Shown: piece after piece, positions 11,965 through 25,309 of the stretch
Layout of the letters: every line of letters starts with the position of its first letter
Position numbering within the stretch: position 1 is the first letter of the stretch
Assembly: GCA_009823395.1 (NCBI GenBank)
Contig: CM020502.1
Location: forward strand, 23,842,444 to 23,906,443
DNA length: 64,000 nt
DNA from: Thamnaconus septentrionalis
Lineage: Eukaryota; Chordata; Actinopteri; Tetraodontiformes; Monacanthidae
Reading direction: 5' to 3'
Position numbers and translations under genes: made by a program
Notes under the pieces: generated by a model
What the model was told of the DNA's origin: nothing
The model's database searches: none
What the model saw: the letters and a program-made list of their open reading frames with translations, nothing else

Positions 11965-12246
11965 GGGGTCCGCAGCTGCTGCGCTTTCCGCCGTGCGCTG
12001 CTCGGCGGGGTTTAAAGTTCTGTGTCGCAGCACAAAGGCCGGGCCCTCGGGCCCCCTCGGCTCTCCTCCGTCCAGCTTGAAGAGCTGGACCGGGTCCCTC
12101 CGCCCCCGACAAGACAGAAGAGCGGACGGGCGAGGCTCAGCGGCGTCCAGGTGAAACCTGCTGGGCGTGAGTGGAGACCGAGGTCAGGAGGCGAGGCGAT
12201 CAACCTGGGACGGGGCTCGGGCGGTCTTCTGTCAGGACTTTATGTG
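11878..12246 (-). CDS. adipor2: adipor2 first coding exon with 5' UTR portion
   Basis: The only ATG in this exon (11964-11962) opens a 29-codon segment beginning MSPQSKGDAP and ending SHNG at a strong donor, GTGAGTAT, at 11877. The phase is 0, as exon 3 requires. The upstream boundary at 12246 is inferred from a pyrimidine-rich acceptor ending CACCAG. The start-codon context is weak (C at -3). The same frame stays open upstream to a TGA at 12184-12186 without another ATG. This N-terminal segment is poorly conserved in the family, so assignment rests on phase, donor quality and final length. Confidence 0.72.
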
Positions 12247-12436
12247 CTGGTGAGAACAGAGGAAAAAAGTCATGGTTAGAACAAGAGAACATAAATGAAA
12301 TTGTGCATTGTAAATGTTTAAACATAAAACCTACTGTGCCTTAAACAAAAGATTCTTATTTGCCTGACAAACAGCTCTGAATAGCTTGTTAATGTCTTGC
12401 ACGTTCATCTATAATGTCAGCTGTTTAAAATAGTAG

Positions 12437-12437
<1 letters not shown>

Positions 12438-12532
<95 letters not shown>
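12438..12532. repeat. (CA)n microsatellite, about 95 bp
   Basis: Uninterrupted CA array in adipor2 intron 1. Confidence 0.95.
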
Positions 12533-12535
<3 letters not shown>

Positions 12536-13022
12536 CAGAGGACTGAAAGCTGCCAACTTGCAGTCGCAGCGAGATGCTTTGCCACAAAAAGGTGTCAAGG
12601 ACGGCGACGAGAGACGCACGTTCAGGATCTTTGCGCGCGTGTTCTCTGACTCGTGCCGTTCGTTATTTAAAATCCTTCCATTCAAAACAGGCGGCTGTCA
12701 CTTCAAGTCGCAAACAGCGTCGGCCCTGAAACCTGCTGGTCCGATAAACACTTCTGCTCCGGAACACCTTGCTTGAGCCAGTTTTCCTTTTTAGATTTCC
12801 GCGCAAATATTTGGTCTTGTGTTGTGTTCCGATGGTCTTCTGTATCTGCATGTGCACACAGCAGCTTGTTTACCAGCAGTAACAGAACCATAGCGCTGGC
12901 GCTAAACCCACACTAACCCTCTTAAAGACACATGGGGCTCCAGTGGGACCAAGGTGATGCAGCTGAACACAAGGACCACCTTATTTAAAGCAACACAAAC
13001 TAACACAATCTATCCTTCAGGG

Positions 13023-13025
<3 letters not shown>

Positions 13026-13112
<87 letters not shown>
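13026..13112. repeat. (CA)n microsatellite, about 87 bp
   Basis: Uninterrupted CA array, about 500 bp from the previous one. Confidence 0.95.
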
Positions 13113-13115
<3 letters not shown>

Positions 13116-14517
13116 GAAAAACACACACACTCCTGAGAATATACTTCAAAACAAAGAGCCATGAGATAATGACACGTACCAGCGTAGCTATAGCCTTAAT
13201 GATGAGGATAACAATGTGTGTATGCGATACCCAATAATAAAAAGAAGCAATTTCATTATAACTACAGAGCAAAGATCTACTTACTTTTCCAGACAGGCAG
13301 GTGGCCATTTGTTTTAAATATCTATTTCCTTAACAAAAATAAACTTTATTCTCTATTTGCAAGTTTTGAGAAAACAAGTTAAGAGTGCATAAAAAAAAAA
13401 AAAATCCCAACTAAAAAGTAACAAACGGTACCGCTGGGATGCTAAAAAAAAGAGACAAAAAGTTGAAGATGTGGATGAAAGGGAGCAGAAAAAAATCATT
13501 AGAAGGATTTTGGAACAAAGGAGCTGCTTCTATAACCCAAAGTGTCATCTACCAGACAGCAACGCAGTTCTGAACTGCCTGTTTGAGGCAAAACGACGGG
13601 CCTGTGGTTGGGGGGGGGATCTCATAATCACCATCAAACTCTTCCAGTCAGAGTGATCGTCCAATCAATCTCTCCGATTCCAACGTCCCATCCTCAGGGC
13701 AAAAATCGACATCTATTTAAAATTGCTTCGAGACACTTTTGGAGTAAATGCTTCCTCGTCTTCCTGCCGTGATCAAACGCGAGGTCTCACGCTGGGCCCT
13801 TATTATTCTGGAGGTGGTGGTGGCGGTGGGTTGGGGAGCGTAAGCTGCGTCGATTTCCAAGATAACAGTCTCGTAGCCTGACTGCATCATCACGACGACA
13901 AACGGCTCTCCTGATGATCAGAGAAGCTGCAGCGCTTTTGTTCTGAGCGAGCCTGATCAGAGTCGGGAAGCGGGTCAGAAGAAACTTCTTTGCTATGTTA
14001 AAGGTCCGACATTATGTCAAATCGACTTTGCCAAAGGGTTCTAACAATCACCCGAGTCCTAGGCCTCTCAGTCAAAAGCCCAGAAAGGAGAGAAAGTCCA
14101 TCCTTTACTTTTTATTTTATTGCTTGCATCACTTTTCAGATGACTTGACAAACCATTTGACATGCAGTGAACCACTTTTAAACTAAATGGACGCTGGCAG
14201 AGAGGACGAGACGGAGGAGAGACTGACTGAAAAAAGCAAGCAGAGGAAAAGAAACCCAGTGACGACAGTGCGAAGAAAATGACTTGCACATCAACTAAAC
14301 AAACGGCTGAGTCACCTCCAAACACTGGTGGTTGAGTTCTGAGAATGGAGCACTACTCACACTTTAGGCGTCAAGTGAGTCCTCGTGGTGGAGGAAGGGA
14401 ATGGATTTTTTTTTCTTTGAAAAACAATGGCATGAACAATTATTTCCCAAAAAAAAAGGACCGATGATGCGGACGAGCAGGACTGCCTGGCAGTTCTTAC
14501 AAATAAAAAGACAAAAA

Positions 14518-14562
14518 ATAAAATAAAATAAATAAATAAATAAATATATATATATATATATC
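14518..14562. repeat. (AAAT)n/(TA)n low-complexity tract
   Basis: AAAT-type units passing directly into (TA)n. Confidence 0.9.
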
Positions 14563-17500
14563 CAACTGTCTCATGGTGACATGACGTGAAGGCACCGAAG
14601 TCTTCACTCTTCCCCAGGATCCACAACAACGTGACCTTGCTTCCTTTTCTTTTCTTTTTTTTTTTTAAACCCAAATGAAGCTGAAGAAACTGTTTTCCAT
14701 CCATCACCAAAATACTGGGAAAGGACTGCGTGCAGTCAGTCAGTCTGTCTGTCACCACTCTGGCTCACTCACCCCCGACATTACATCTTTAATATTTCAT
14801 CCCTCTGACATTACGAACCAGCTTGAAGCGTGATGACATCAATAAACATTATCGCCCTGCAACCGCGGACACTATTGAGCTTTTAATATTGATGCTATCG
14901 AAATGACCCGCAGGTCAGTGGCAGCTATATTAGAGGGGTTTGACAGCCAACCTGTTCAGAACAGTTGATAAAGCAGTGTGTGTGTGTGTGTGTGTTTAAT
15001 TCTCCAAGCCCGCGAGAGCCTTCTGTGCGTTGCTGATTATAAAAACTACAGCATTTTTTTTGCAACAACTAGCGAAACAATATTGACATTTCTAGAGCTG
15101 CTCTATAGGTCGGTGACAATGCTGTGACTTTTGACCCACGTACAATTAAACCCTATCAGCGTCCAGGATGGAGGTGAACTGCAAACAGGAAGAACAGTTG
15201 TGGGACGTCATGTTTATGAGCCTATGCAGTTGTGTCGCCACACAGCACATCTTATCTGCACTGCAGGCCCCTTCATGCTCACCGTCTGGTGTACATGTGG
15301 CTCTTTCTGCCAGTGTCTCTGTTATCTATGAGTCGTGAACTTTCATGCTCAACTTCAAGCTCCCCCCACTGCTGTACAACTGGAAAACCCTGCTAGACTT
15401 GCACGGCCGCATGTCCGACAAGCAAAACAAGAAATCAAAAAAAATAGCGGTTTCATTTACATACATGGTTCCTTTGATTCTCAGTTGACCTACTCTGAGA
15501 CGTGGCACCTCTGTGGAAGCTTCACCCTGACTAGGATGTTGGCTACACAGAGACGACTTCCTTTGCCAAGGGGGTAACATTACAGACAAGAGCGAGTGTG
15601 TGCCAAGAACTTCCTCGTGCTCACTGTCGCCATCGTAGCGCCACTTTCACCCGCCGCACACACTTTGTCACACTCACGTCGCCCTCATGCGCGGTTCAAG
15701 CCAACGAGTCACAAGACACTCTGGACTCCAACTGGAAAGTGGATGTCAGCGGGTGAGCCGGGGTGAAAGCGGAGCTCGGGGTGAGGGAAGAGGAGGAGGG
15801 GAAAGAGTAAGTGATGAACCTGGGCAGCAGCTGCTACAAGAGGAAGTGGATCATGGGAGAAGCAGAAGCTCCACTTCTGGTTTTCTCCACCGCAGGCACT
15901 CATGATTCGCCCATGATTCAGGCTACAAATCCTGTTTTTCACCTTTCCATTCACCCTGTTTGTTTGGCAGATGGCGACTGCCAGTATAACCTGACACACT
16001 TCATTTAGGGAATTTGAAGAATAGGTTCAGGAGAAGCGCTGACACCTGTTAACCAGCAGTTGCTTGGTCAACCTCTGAGCTTGAAAAGGGAAGTCAAACA
16101 CTCAGTTCTTTGAATCGGGAATGTCGCCACAGGAGCCTGAATATCAAGTCAAACGTGTTCCTGCCAGAAACGGACCGATTACTACACCACAGAGCTACGA
16201 CACTGCCGACACCTTCACACACCGCTGTCTCTTTGTCGCACTGGAAAGGACCTTTGGAGTGTAAAGTTGTGTTTGTTCTTGAAATCTAAACACATACGTG
16301 AATGTGTCTGAACCCAGTATTCTCACCCAGACTGACCCAGACCTGCCCTTTCTGAGTTTAAATAGTGAGCCTTTCAGCAAACAGCAGCAGGTGTGCATTT
16401 AACAAAAAAAAAACGCTAAAAGTCAAATACCTATTTTCAGTTGGCCCCCCGGGGAAGTTTCTGTCTCTCGAGTTGACACAGGACTGACTGTGTATCAGCC
16501 AGCTATTAACTGCGCCTGCTTGTCTGGTGCTGTGCACAGTCGGCTTTTAAAAGCTCAAAAATGATGCGATTGAAAGAAGCAAATAAAATTTAAGTTGCAG
16601 CTTGGACAAAGTCAACAGTATGTCAAGGACTTATTACTGCTTCCAAGTACTTTTACACCACCATCTATGAAACTAGGCTCCTTGGTTCGGTCTTTGCAAC
16701 TTTTTTTTTTTTTTAAAGGCCTATATAATCTGACACTGAACCTGCTGAAAAACACTGATCGCACTTCAACGTGACTCTCAGTGTTTTGATGATCTCACAC
16801 CCTGGTCTTCAGGTCAGACACCTGCATCTGTCAGCAGGTGACTCACGGGATTCGCAGGGGAACAGGTTTCACAGGTTCCTTTAGCTTCATCTTGATTGCT
16901 TGTTTCTAGCTAGCACAAGTTCCCACGACTCGGTAGCTAATTGACAGACACACACAGACCTTTAAAATGAAAAGCCCACTGTGATAAGATCTCTGTCAGT
17001 GCCATGAAGACTGAAATCATGGCAAGCAAAACAACACTTGGCCACAAAGTCGAAACAGGAAGTGGCAACACCTAGCAGTCAGCAGCCAGACACTTAAACC
17101 TTTGACTTTGAGAATGACAAACTGTATTTTTACGTCTAAGAGCCCCCTTACACAAACATCTCCCTGTGACGGCACTTCGCCCTTCCAACGTAACTGCAAG
17201 TGGCTTGCTGTCCAATCTATCTTCACCTTTCACCATCTGCCAACATCACGTCAAGTCAAACACGCAGATAATGTCGTCTGAGGGGTCAGAGACGAGCGTA
17301 GGAGTTCTGATTTGTGTAGGTTTTTTCCTTATTGTTTTGTGTAATCAATTTCGAGGGGAGAGCAGAAGGTCAATAACCAACGTCGATGTTTCTTCTTGTG
17401 GTCTCAGGGGTCTGGATGAACAGAATCTAATAATGCATTGGCCTCCAAGTCACAATAACCTTAAACTGGAAAATGGGGGGTGGGGTAAATTATGACTTTA

Positions 17501-20500
17501 ATAAATAACTGAAGTATGAAAAAGATGTTTCTGTAAAAAAAAAAAAAAAAGGACATAACATTCAAGGTGAGCATGGGAAGAAAAAACCCTTTTTAAAAAC
17601 ATGGATTAGTCATCCTGAAGTCAAACGCCACCGTGGTACTTTGTAGAGCTTTATGCTGCGTGCGCTCCTGCAGCAGGGGGATGGTGAAGAGGCCTCCCTT
17701 TGTATTTAGAACGGCTTTACAATGATGTAAACCTGCTGTTAGAGACCACATGACTGCTTTTACTGCTAGCTGGGGCTCCATGGTCAGACTGAGACCTGCA
17801 CTCAAACGTCCACACAGAAACACGCCCACCCGACCGTGACATTGCTACCAAACACGCCTTACATCCACTCTCAGTTACAGCCGGGTCAAGGCTAGTTGTT
17901 GCAAGCTCCCATCCTTTTGTTTTAGGATTATTAATTAGAAACATCAAAGATTTCAAATGAAATTTTTTTCTGCCATTACGTGTCACATCCCCTTGGTGAC
18001 CAGCCCTTCCTGGTACAGCTGTCAGCTACTGCTGTGTGGCTGTCGGCGCTCATACGATTGAGGGAAAAACAAAGACTGCTAGTGTCCTTGTGCTCTCCTG
18101 CACAATATTTAAAAACTGGGGAATATACATAGCAGGGAAAATATATTTGACCAACAGACACAATTTAACCACAGGCAAATATTTCACCACCAATACTATG
18201 AAAGTGGAGGTAGAAGTCTAAAAAAAACAATTTTCTTTCCTCAAGATAAATCTTTTTCAATGTGTAGAGAAAAAAAAATCCACAGAGACTAATGACGTTG
18301 ACTTTACGTACTAGATGACATTCAAGTGTCCTGATCAAGCAGAGAGGAACCAATTTGTCATGGTCAGCTCAAGAGGATTGGTTAGATGTGACACAAACTC
18401 ACAAACACACAAACGCACGCACTCACAACCTGGGTGACACACATTAAATGCAGCACTGGCTCCCTCTACAAAACAACCACTCTTCAAGAACAAACAGAAC
18501 GAGAAACCTCCTCTGCTTCTCTCTGCCTCTAAAATAAGCAGGTTTAATTTTCATAGTGGTCGTTAAAATGAGGAAACACCCGAGAACAGCGGGAGGCTAA
18601 AAATAAGCACCAGAAAATTAAAAACAGACGACATTTGATTTTGGAAAGTCAATGCATTCTGAGAAATCTTTCCCAACTGAGTTATCCCACCCCCTCAGCC
18701 CCCCACCAAACAAAATACCAATCGACTGAGGGTCTCCGCGGTGCTGGAATCAAGCTGGTAAACAGGCAGTTCCATATTCAAAGGCACCGCTGTTTGTCTC
18801 TGGATGGTACAGACCCTCCGAGCGCAGAGCGGCAGACACAGACTACAACGGGGTCAGAGCGCCGTTGGCGGCAGAAAGACACTGTGACTAAATGCAGCGG
18901 TTTTGGCACTGGGTGGCGATACAAAGGTGGGTCACATGGAGACAAAAATAGATCCTAAAAATGTCCTGCTGATGGCGAGCAGACCTTCAGCTACCAACTC
19001 TATAAAGAGATCAGTCCCTACTTACTCTCAAACAGGAGACAGGCCACATAAAATATTTAAGCCACTGACTGTGCAATTCGGTTTGCGGCAGAAAGACAAC
19101 CGACGTGTTTTTATTAAAAACAAATTTCTCACCACCAAATTTCTCACTAGCAATATCAAGATCAGGCTTTCGCAGAAAAAAAACAATCTTCATAAAAGCA
19201 ACCGTGTCTGCACAAAAACATGATAAACAGGCAAACACCAGTCAGTAAATGGAGCAAAACAACCTTTGTCAACTTCATCATTCTGAACTATGTTGACAAT
19301 GTTTTCGCTTTGTGAGTTGTTGCGAGGACGGGAGGGACATAAATTGAAACGGGAGATCCAAAAGATCCAGAGAGGCCCACAGAGCTACTTCTGATCAATT
19401 CATTTTTTTTGCGCTGACAGTTCTCTGCTATCGCTTGAAGCTATGTTTAGCTTCTCTCCAGCCTGGCACGTTGTCAAAGACCGACTTCATTATGCATTAA
19501 ATTCTCTTGAGAGCTGCACTTCCACTAAAGAATTATGACGTATCGCTAAATGGCTGTGTCCGGCGGGGTCGAGACTCCACACATCGACTCCAACGGCAGC
19601 GGCAGCTGCAAGGACTTCCAACAGGAAATTACAGCAAATTTCCCAGATAGATGAGCTGCAGATGAGTGGGCTCAATGAGATAAACTCGGCATCATCAATG
19701 TGCTGTTCAGACAAACTCCTCAAAATGATGCACGGATCTGGACGTACACATGCACGGAGCAGCTTGAGAAGACCGGCGATGGGGAAGTTTGAAACACATG
19801 AGGGATAGTCTCAAGACTGTTCGGGATTGTTTTTGTTCATATGAAAGTTGGCTTCTAAGGCAAACAGGCTATCAGCTGCCCAGCCCTTAAAATATGTATG
19901 AGATGACCTCATGCTTTGAGACAAACTGAACTGTAGGGATGCTGAAGTGGGCTGGCCAAAACACGCAGGAAGTGTACGCCACTGTGATTCGCAACAGACT
20001 AACTGGAACGAGGAGGAGAAGAAGAAAGACTCCATTACCTCACTGACGCTAAAAACCTGACAGATCTATGGTCGACAGCAGCAGACTTATCCCTCGACAC
20101 ACAGCCCTCTGCAAGAAACAATGGGGTTTGGCTTCCTGCTTAAGCCGATGCTTTGTTGAACCTTCCACATGTTCAGAAGGGGACAAATACAAGGGCGGAA
20201 TAAAGCTACCTTAAGATGACAAGGGTGGTATCGGTGGCTAGACATGTGGAAGAGGGGGTTGTGACTAACCAGGGACAGTTTCAATGTCTCCAACTGCATT
20301 AAAAAAAAGACTTGCTTTCCCCAAATGCATGTTTTTAGCACACAGTAAGTAAAGAGTTGATTTTTCTAACTTCTAGGCAGCTCCTTGGTAGGCTCAAGAC
20401 AGTCAGGTTAGTCAGAATGGTGAACTTTGTGCAAAATGGGACTTTTAAAATGCCTAAATACTGAATAACCGTCGAGAAACAAGACCCACTAGGATGAGTC

Positions 20501-21323
20501 AAAGCATAAATGCCAAGTGACACATTAGTATTCGCAGCAACAGACGTCATTGTTATTAATACGGTTACGAGACATTAAAACGAAAGCTCACATGTTCACA
20601 TTATCTGAACACGAGCAAACTGAGCCACACCAGGAGATGCTACACAGCCAAGGACATAAAACAGAGTCGAACAACAACAACAACAACAACAACAACACTG
20701 GCGAGGCAGCAAGACAAAGAAACTCTAGGCAGACTGCCCCCTGGTTTACAACGAGAATTCACATTTTAAAAAAACAACGACTTTTTTTTCCCCCACGTTT
20801 GCCAATTCAAACAACGTTTAACCCTCCGCTGTATTTGAGCGGTGTTGTCAAACGTAGAAACGACAAGAAAGGCTGCTGCCAGCCAGCCCACCGCTAGACT
20901 GCTTGGTGATGACGGTTTGTTTACACCGAGCTAGCGGGGCTGGCTAGTCCGCTGCCGAGAGCTGCCGAATCCAAAAGAAGCCTCGGAACTCTTTAACGGA
21001 GCTTTTGGGGATTTTGACAGCTCACCACATTTCCCGAGCTGCCTTCCATCACACCGAACGCGGCATCCAAACGCTTCCGAGTGCTTCGATCGCAGAGAGC
21101 ACAACTGTGCGTCCTCACTGGCCAGCAGATTACGGCTCTCCCTGTTGTTTTGACAGCCACAATTAGCTGGATAGCTAGAGCTGCTAGCTGGCTGGCAGGT
21201 TGCGCTCGGCAGGGGCGCTAACAGTGCCCTGCCAAAGTGATTTCAACAGTCTAAAACAAAGCGAAAACAACAAAAATGACAACGTCCAACCACACAATTG
21301 GCGCCGTCGGTGGAGTTACTAAC

Positions 21324-21480
21324 CTGTTGCGGTGTCCGAACAACGTTGCAGCCCTCCAGAGTGTCCAATTTAACACGTTTGTCGTACAGTTGTGCGCCTG
21401 TCTCGTCTCATCTCCGATCTGACTGCACAGAGTCCGTTGCCCGAGACCAGACTGGACTCTGTTACGTCGGTGGGAGGTAA
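21324..21480 (-). other. adipor2: probable non-coding first exon of adipor2
   Basis: On the minus strand a good donor, CAACAG followed by GTTAGT, lies at 21323. It follows a CpG-rich leader that contains only a short uORF. This suits a 5' UTR exon spliced to the 11878-12246 exon across a 9-kb intron. The 5' end is approximate. Confidence 0.45.
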
Positions 21481-21620
21481 TTACGGCATGACGACTCTCG
21501 CATGACGGCGGGTAGCCAATGAGATAGCGCGGTGACGAACCTCATGAGCCAATGGCCGCCGATTAGAGAGCGGAAGCCTAATGTGCAAATGAGTGGTGTT
21601 GTAGTTTTCTTTAGTTGCCC
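21480..21620. promoter_or_regulatory. adipor2: candidate adipor2 promoter (CpG-rich, TATA-less)
   Basis: CpG-rich segment with two CCAAT motifs about 35 bp apart (near 21513 and 21548, inverted relative to adipor2), a GGAAG ETS-type core near 21581 and an AATGGCCGCC motif. No TATA box seen. The flanks turn AT-rich on the 21.65-kb side. This is the expected look of a broadly expressed gene's promoter. Confidence 0.45.
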
Positions 21621-24600
21621 GAAGTTAGAGCCTGGGAAATTGGAATAGCAAAAGCTTGAAACACCTTAAACTATCGAACGTTCCATCTCCCCGGTGTTAT
21701 AGTGGAGAAAGAAATGTGTTAGTTTAAGAGCTGTTAAAAGAGCTGCACTTCTTCTATATACCCTCAGTGATTATTCCCCGTCGGTGACGGTCTGTTGGGG
21801 GAATGCTACAAACCAAATCCACATGGAATGGTCATAGCAGCCCCACTTTCACCGTTGATGCATCAACTTTTAAATGTTAGTGCAGGCACACTGGTAACCT
21901 GTCCCTTGATAGCTAGATTAAAGGAACATTAAAATGCAAATAAATAAGGGCCAAGCAAAATATAAAAAATATCACTTTTTTCTTGAAAATAAAAAGTTTT
22001 TTTTTATGGTTCGAAAGATAAAATGTTGCCAGTATCATTAGGTCTTATTCTGATTAGTTCTGTAGTCCTGTCTCAAAAGTTCATTTGAGACAGATACAAA
22101 TATTTCTTAAACTGAAACCAGCAAGTTCTTTGACAACTGTTTATTTTTTTTAGGTTTTAACAGGATATATATCTTAAATAATCAGTAGATTAGAAACTAG
22201 GTTGACACAGTTTTGGCTGACATGATGAATCAATTGACTTATGTTACCTTGATAGTGAAGGATAATAATGTTGGCTATTATATTGTACAAGGAAGAAAAC
22301 AACTTGACAGAGAAAGTGAGGTGACCTGACAAAACCATTTGTAGTTTGAACCCTACAGATAACGCTGAGATTCTGATATTTCAGAGACGTGTTTAGAGCA
22401 TGAACTTTTTTTTGCATGCTAAATAACTGTCATTTGCTCCCCTTATCAGCAAGAGATAACGAAGTTAAGACAGGCAAATAAGGCAGAGTTACTGAGCTCA
22501 GCAATACTCTGTTACAAGGAACAAAATAGGAGGTTAAGGGGCTCAAATCTTCAGTCACTTTTCAATGAAAAGATTTTGCATGTAACCCATTTGCCTGCTG
22601 TCTAGATATAACAAGTGCCAGCTACTGTCCGTCTACACCCTGCAGATCAACTTCTCATGAAGCATTACACCAAAACCAAATCACCTTCGCTCCTTGTCAC
22701 TCAACAACCACACCCTGTCCTGCTGGAATTACTGCCAAAGCCATTTGCAATTGTTCAGATGGATTAATTGTGATGCAAGACATTTTGTGCTTGGGTGTGT
22801 TGGGCACAACACGCTTCACTGGTGTTCAATGCTGTTTCATTGGCCCGGTTGATCTTGTCCACACCTTTACAATAAAACAAGTTAAGCAGCTTTTTCGAAC
22901 ACATCTCAAACACATCTCTTTTTAGAGGTTTCAAAGGGCTCCAAAAATGGTCAAAATCGTGCTGCCTTTAAGCTAATGCCAAATGTTACATCTCTGTACT
23001 GCTACAGTGTCTTGGTGCCTTTCCTGATTTTAGTATGTGTCGCAATGCAACGGGTTTATCTTATCTTGTCTGAACCAACTGGCTTACACGTCAAGTTTTG
23101 CTCACCATGCACAAAACAAAGTTTTGAAAACTTGAAATATGAAAACAGTATTTCCGTATATTAATAAGGTTAGACACTGGCTGACACTGTCCTGAAAATT
23201 AGGAAACTCATCAACACTCTGTTGGCAAAACTCATGACTTCGCCAGAGGTTGTTCATCTTATTAGCTCAACTGGCAGACAGTGTGTCCTCTTACAGCCAG
23301 CCAGCTGAATGCTTCCAAAAGATTGATTTTTCTCTTACAATATAACTGAAGAGTTTCTGGCGTTCTGTGCCAAGTGAACTCAGGCACCTATTCTAATGTG
23401 ATGATAACCTTGTGTGGCAATGCCATTGCCAGTGTTGCTCTTTGTCTCATTGGAATAAGAGATGAGTTGTTGTTTAAAACTGATCCGAGAATCTAATTCA
23501 GCTGGGTCCCTTCTTGGAAAAACTAATATTGTAGAACTTATCTTATTTGTCCAAGGGACACATTCAGCAGGTAAAAACATTCTGGTAGCGACTTGCAGTT
23601 GACCTGCCTTTGCATAATCTTTATTTCCAAATGTACCATGTTCCTAAGGTTAATGCGGAAGTTGAATGCTTCTTTGTTGCTCTAGATGTGGTAATACTTA
23701 TGTCAGCCACTGCTGGCATAAGTAATGTGTTGCTGTTGCTGCTGCTGCTTTTAGGGAACAACAAAGCAGATTGGACTGCCTAATAACTGACTGGTTATTT
23801 AAGACTTGGCCAAACTCAGTTGAGTAAGTGTCAAAGACTTAATCCGCACTGTGTGTTCTGTGTTGTTGTGCTTGCTTAAAACAGGCAAAAGCCATTGAAG
23901 AAGGATAATAAATGTTGCAATGTCTTATTCCTGTGGCTAGATGTGCAAAAATATTTTAGGCGTACTGCGACTCTGAACTTCTAAACAGGTACACCACACC
24001 CAATCATTTAAAACAAAAGGGCACACTCTTCAAGCAAGTTGGTTCTGAGAATGATTAAGAAACGCAAGTTTGCAAATTCCGCAATAGGTGCCTACACGCA
24101 CGTGTTGGTGGTAGTAGAACATGTCCCAACATGGCTTTGAAACAGCCTCATTCTCTCATATGCAGCTCACGGAAAATTCTTTATCAACGCCCCATTTACC
24201 GTGCAGTAAAGCAGAAGAACCTCATAAATGGTTAATTGGGGTTTTTGATAATGTGTAAGTGGGAAATCGTTAATAATGCAGCCCGTGCATATGCCATGTG
24301 GCTCAAAAAAACAATGGAGCACATATTCCAGTTATTCACTTGATGGAATGGGTAGACAGATGACTGACACACTTTTTATGAGACTCTCGGATGTTAATCT
24401 TCATAAATTCTTTATGGTGGTTACGGCTCACTTCTCAGGGTGGGGGAGGTGATGTAGCTGGATGTCATTTCCAGCTGACAATATGTAACGCTCTCATTTT
24501 TAGCTTGCATGAGATGGCTCTGAAGTCTTTTTTTTGCTCAGAGACCCAAAGGAAGCAACCTAATAAATCTTAACTTTGTTGCAGTTAAAGACCACATGAG

Positions 24601-25273
24601 CTTTGTGCAGAAGGATGGAAAGAAGGAAGGAAGGATAGAATGCTGTTTTTTGAGAAGTTTCATTTGATTCAGCAACAGAATCATGCAACTAAAACTGAAG
24701 GGATCTCCACAAAGCAGCATATTTAATTCCGCCTTCTGATTAGAGCCTCCTGCAAAAGTGATGTGGTGTCAGATTTGCCACATGTTTAGATGGGGACAAA
24801 ACAAGGGTGGTGGAACAGACCCAAGGCTGGAAGTGCTGGGTGAGGTATCAGTGAAGTATCAGCGTCATTTGTGTTGGAACAAAGGGCTGATTTCCATGAA
24901 ACTTTTAAGCACACACTCTCTGAAAGGTAGAATAAACAATGGAGGACAGACCTTTCTCATTTCTGGGAAGATCATTGACTGTCTTGAGGCGCACGCTGTT
25001 GTTCGAAAAACACTGGTGAAGCGAGTTCTGTGTAATTTGTGACCCTTACAAGGTCTAGTTCTTTGGAAAAGACAAGGAAATGAAATCAAAAACATAAACA
25101 AGCACAACTGTAAAAGCAATTGTGGTACTGTGTGTATGCTTTTCAGAGGGAATTAGAATGTCAGTGAGGGAAAATGAAGTACTGTCTTCTTAACTTCGGC
25201 TAATCCAGATCAGAGAGTTCGCCTACAGATGTCTTAACTACAGCAGCTGCTGGCTAATCTAAACACACACACG

Positions 25274-25309
<36 letters not shown>

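Larger units (their letters stand above)
12247..21323 (-). other. adipor2: adipor2 intron 1
   Basis: 9-kb intron between the inferred 5' UTR exon and the first coding exon. It contains two long CA arrays (12438-12532, 13026-13112), an AAAT/TA tract at 14518-14562, an (AAC)n tract near 20671-20697 and a possible repeat remnant at 20160-20255. The rest is unremarkable, with no coding exon I can support. Confidence 0.55.

Noticed and set aside
12903..12930. Telomere-like CTAACCC words
   Set aside because: Only two imperfect units; no array.
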